This document shows positions 52,392 to 53,281 of a DNA stretch of 53,281 nt, piece by piece. The stretch covers positions 1-53,281 of the forward strand of contig NZ_JAERUC010000003.1 in NCBI RefSeq assembly GCF_016745505.1. Reading direction: 5' to 3'. The notes beneath the pieces are model-generated. The model made no database searches and was not told where the DNA came from. It saw only the letters and a list, made by a program, of their open reading frames with translations. The stretch is from Streptomyces silvae (GTDB lineage: Bacteria > Actinomycetota > Actinomycetes > Streptomycetales > Streptomycetaceae). Numbering within the stretch: position 1 is the stretch's first letter; each line of letters opens with the position of its first letter. The translations under genes were made by a program, and so were the position numbers.

Positions 52392-52445
52392 TTCTTGTGC
52401 AGCCAGGCCATATCAGAGGTCAGGTGCGCAGCAGAAGAGGTGCAG

Positions 52446-52790
52446 ATGACCCCGGAATCCCCGTCGCATGCCACGGACCGTCTCGACGACGACGACTACC
52501 CCGCGTACACGATGGGGCGGGCCGCCGAGATGATCGGTGCGACGCCAGGCTTCCTCAGGGCCATCGGCGAGGCCCGCCTGATCACGCCGCTGCGCTCCGA
52601 GGGGGGCCACCGGCGCTACTCGCGTTACCAGCTGCGCATCGCGGCCCGCGCCCGCGAGCTGGTGGACGCCGGCACACCGATCGAGGCCGCCTGTCGCATC
52701 GTCATCCTGGAGGACCAGCTCGAGGAGGCCCTGCGCCTCAACGAGCAGTTGCGGCGGCCCGCCGCGGGCCGGAGCGGCGGCGATTCCTGA
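52446..52790 (+). CDS. MerR-family DNA-binding protein (114 aa)
   Basis: Short MerR-like regulator. Residues about 20-85 form the winged helix (YTMGRAAEMIGATPGFLRAIGEARLITPLR with wing EGGHRRYSRYQL). The C-terminal helix (about 90-110, VILEDQLEEALRLNEQL) is a coiled coil for dimerisation. There is no ligand-binding domain. The acidic N-terminus DRLDDDDY is disordered. ATG preceded by GAAGAGG. It lies 305 bp before the cold shock gene, a neighbourhood often seen in Streptomyces; regulation of csp is inferred only from position. Confidence 0.9.
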   Translation: MTPESPSHATDRLDDDDYPAYTMGRAAEMIGATPGFLRAIGEARLITPLRSEGGHRRYSRYQLRIAARARELVDAGTPIEAACRIVILEDQLEEALRLNEQLRRPAAGRSGGDS

Positions 52791-53095
52791 CCGGCGCACG
52801 GGTGCATATCTGTTTCCGTCGGCACAGAAATACGCGCAATGTGCGGTGAGGGTATATGCCGTACGCGGCGGAGTGATGGCGTAGTGATATGGCGTACAGC
52901 TCACTTGTGCCCGAATCGTGCTACTGTTGATCTCAGTTGCAGTTGTGGTTCCCAAAACTTCAAGTGCACTCACCGTTTTCACTCCGGTGGGCGCGCTTTT
53001 GTATTTCCGGTCTCTTCCGGACGGGGCAATCATTTGCGGCGACGTAGGGCTCGCACAGTGTGGGCCCACGGGCAACGCCCCGAAGGAGATATGAC
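52791..53095 (+). other. 305-bp AT-rich leader/promoter of the cold shock gene
   Basis: No gene. Clearly richer in A and T than the rest of the window. TGCTACTGT (52919-52927) is an extended -10 element, so the 5' untranslated region would be about 160 bases. Long leaders of csp genes act as cold-responsive RNA structures in other bacteria; here that is inferred. Confidence 0.55.
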
Positions 53096-53281
53096 ATGGC
53101 TACTGGCACCGTGAAGTGGTTCAACGCCGAAAAGGGTTTCGGTTTCATCGAGCAGGAGGGTGGCGGCGCTGACGTCTTCGCCCACTACTCGAACATCGCC
53201 GCCCAGGGCTTCCGCGAGCTGCAGGAAGGCCAGAAGGTGAACTTCGACGTCACGCAGGGCCAGAAGGGCCCGCAGGCGGAG
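53096..53281 (+). CDS. cold shock protein, CspA family (partial, 62 of about 67 aa)
   Basis: OB-fold nucleic acid chaperone. [20 protein letters not shown] holds RNP1 (KGFGFI) and the second motif is DVFAHYSNI (RNP2, DVFVHF type). GAAGGAGA lies six bases upstream of the ATG. The window ends five or so codons before the expected stop; no defect is seen in the visible part. Binds single-stranded RNA/DNA and prevents secondary structure, in cold or growth. Confidence 0.96.
   Translation, partial: MATGTVKWFNAEKGFGFIEQEGGGADVFAHYSNIAAQGFRELQEGQKVNFDVTQGQKGPQAE

Larger units (their letters stand above)
52115..52445. other. 331-bp intergenic region with operators and promoter
   Basis: No gene. Holds three CGTGAAG half-sites and a 13-bp inverted repeat (52162-52203), a TetR-like dyad (52239-52254) and a good promoter for the MerR-like gene (52363-52391). 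A Pro/Arg-coding-like GC-rich stretch at 52270-52350 shows no signal. Confidence 0.8.

Noticed and set aside
52839..53114. 91-codon plus-strand frame in the cold shock leader
   Set aside because: AT-rich, no ribosome site, overlaps the csp start in another frame; unconserved-looking.

Overview
The window is chromosomal DNA of a high-GC actinomycete, almost certainly a Streptomyces. The evidence is the very high third-position GC, the frequent GTG starts and one likely TTG start, GGAGG-type ribosome binding sites, three PP2C/SpoIIE-type phosphatases, Streptomyces-type secreted proteins, and a typical dispersed intergenic repeat. I found no rRNA, tRNA, CRISPR array, insertion sequence or prophage. 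The 47 coding entries cover nearly all of the sequence; one is a 13-codon leader peptide and the last gene is cut by the window edge.

Layout. 0-11.6 kb: acyl-CoA dehydrogenase, SseB-like protein, pirin, AI-2E-family permease, a PAS-GAF-SpoIIE-HATPase phosphatase, aspS, an L,D-transpeptidase-like lipoprotein and metG. 11.7-20.2 kb: a two-component system overlapping tail-to-tail with a TerF-like VWA protein, a Tat-exported PhoX-type phosphatase behind a PHO-box-like site, a large secreted protein, an S4 RNA-binding protein and a DUF2630 protein. 20.2-28.6 kb: quinone oxidoreductase, two membrane proteins, a DrrAB-type ABC exporter, a MerR-PP2C fusion behind a MerR-type promoter, a universal stress protein, a flavin reductase/luciferase-like monooxygenase pair and a 41-residue membrane protein. 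28.6-29.8 kb: a tryptophanyl-tRNA synthetase gene with a complete ribosome-mediated attenuator (leader peptide with tandem Trp codons, pause hairpin, antiterminator, terminator).

29.9-48 kb is the most interesting block. On the minus strand lie a YqiJ-like OB-fold membrane protein, a YqiK-type flotillin, a 1628-residue AAA+ ATPase (DUF3686, 'DNA repair ATPase' type) and a channel-like protein with two TrkA-N domains and a degenerate pore. Facing them is a PucR-type regulator. Then come TerB, a BlaI/M56-peptidase pair with a BlaI-type operator, a KhtTU-type cation/proton antiporter, a second flotillin with its NfeD partner, and a BCP-type peroxiredoxin. The two flotillin loci share a promoter-region palindrome, TGCCGG-N3-CCGGCA. 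It occurs twice in the YqiJ/pucR divergent region and once upstream of the NfeD/flotillin pair. I infer one regulon, with the adjacent PucR protein as the leading candidate regulator. The function of the four-gene minus-strand set is not established from sequence. A membrane-microdomain stress system coupling a flotillin scaffold, an AAA+ machine and a ligand-gated membrane protein is the working idea.

48-53.3 kb: alpha/beta hydrolase, a second PAS-GAF-SpoIIE phosphatase, a YunG-like protein overlapping a small membrane protein, a degenerate PAP2-like membrane protein, a MerR-like regulator with a good promoter, and a cold shock protein with a long AT-rich leader, truncated by the window end.
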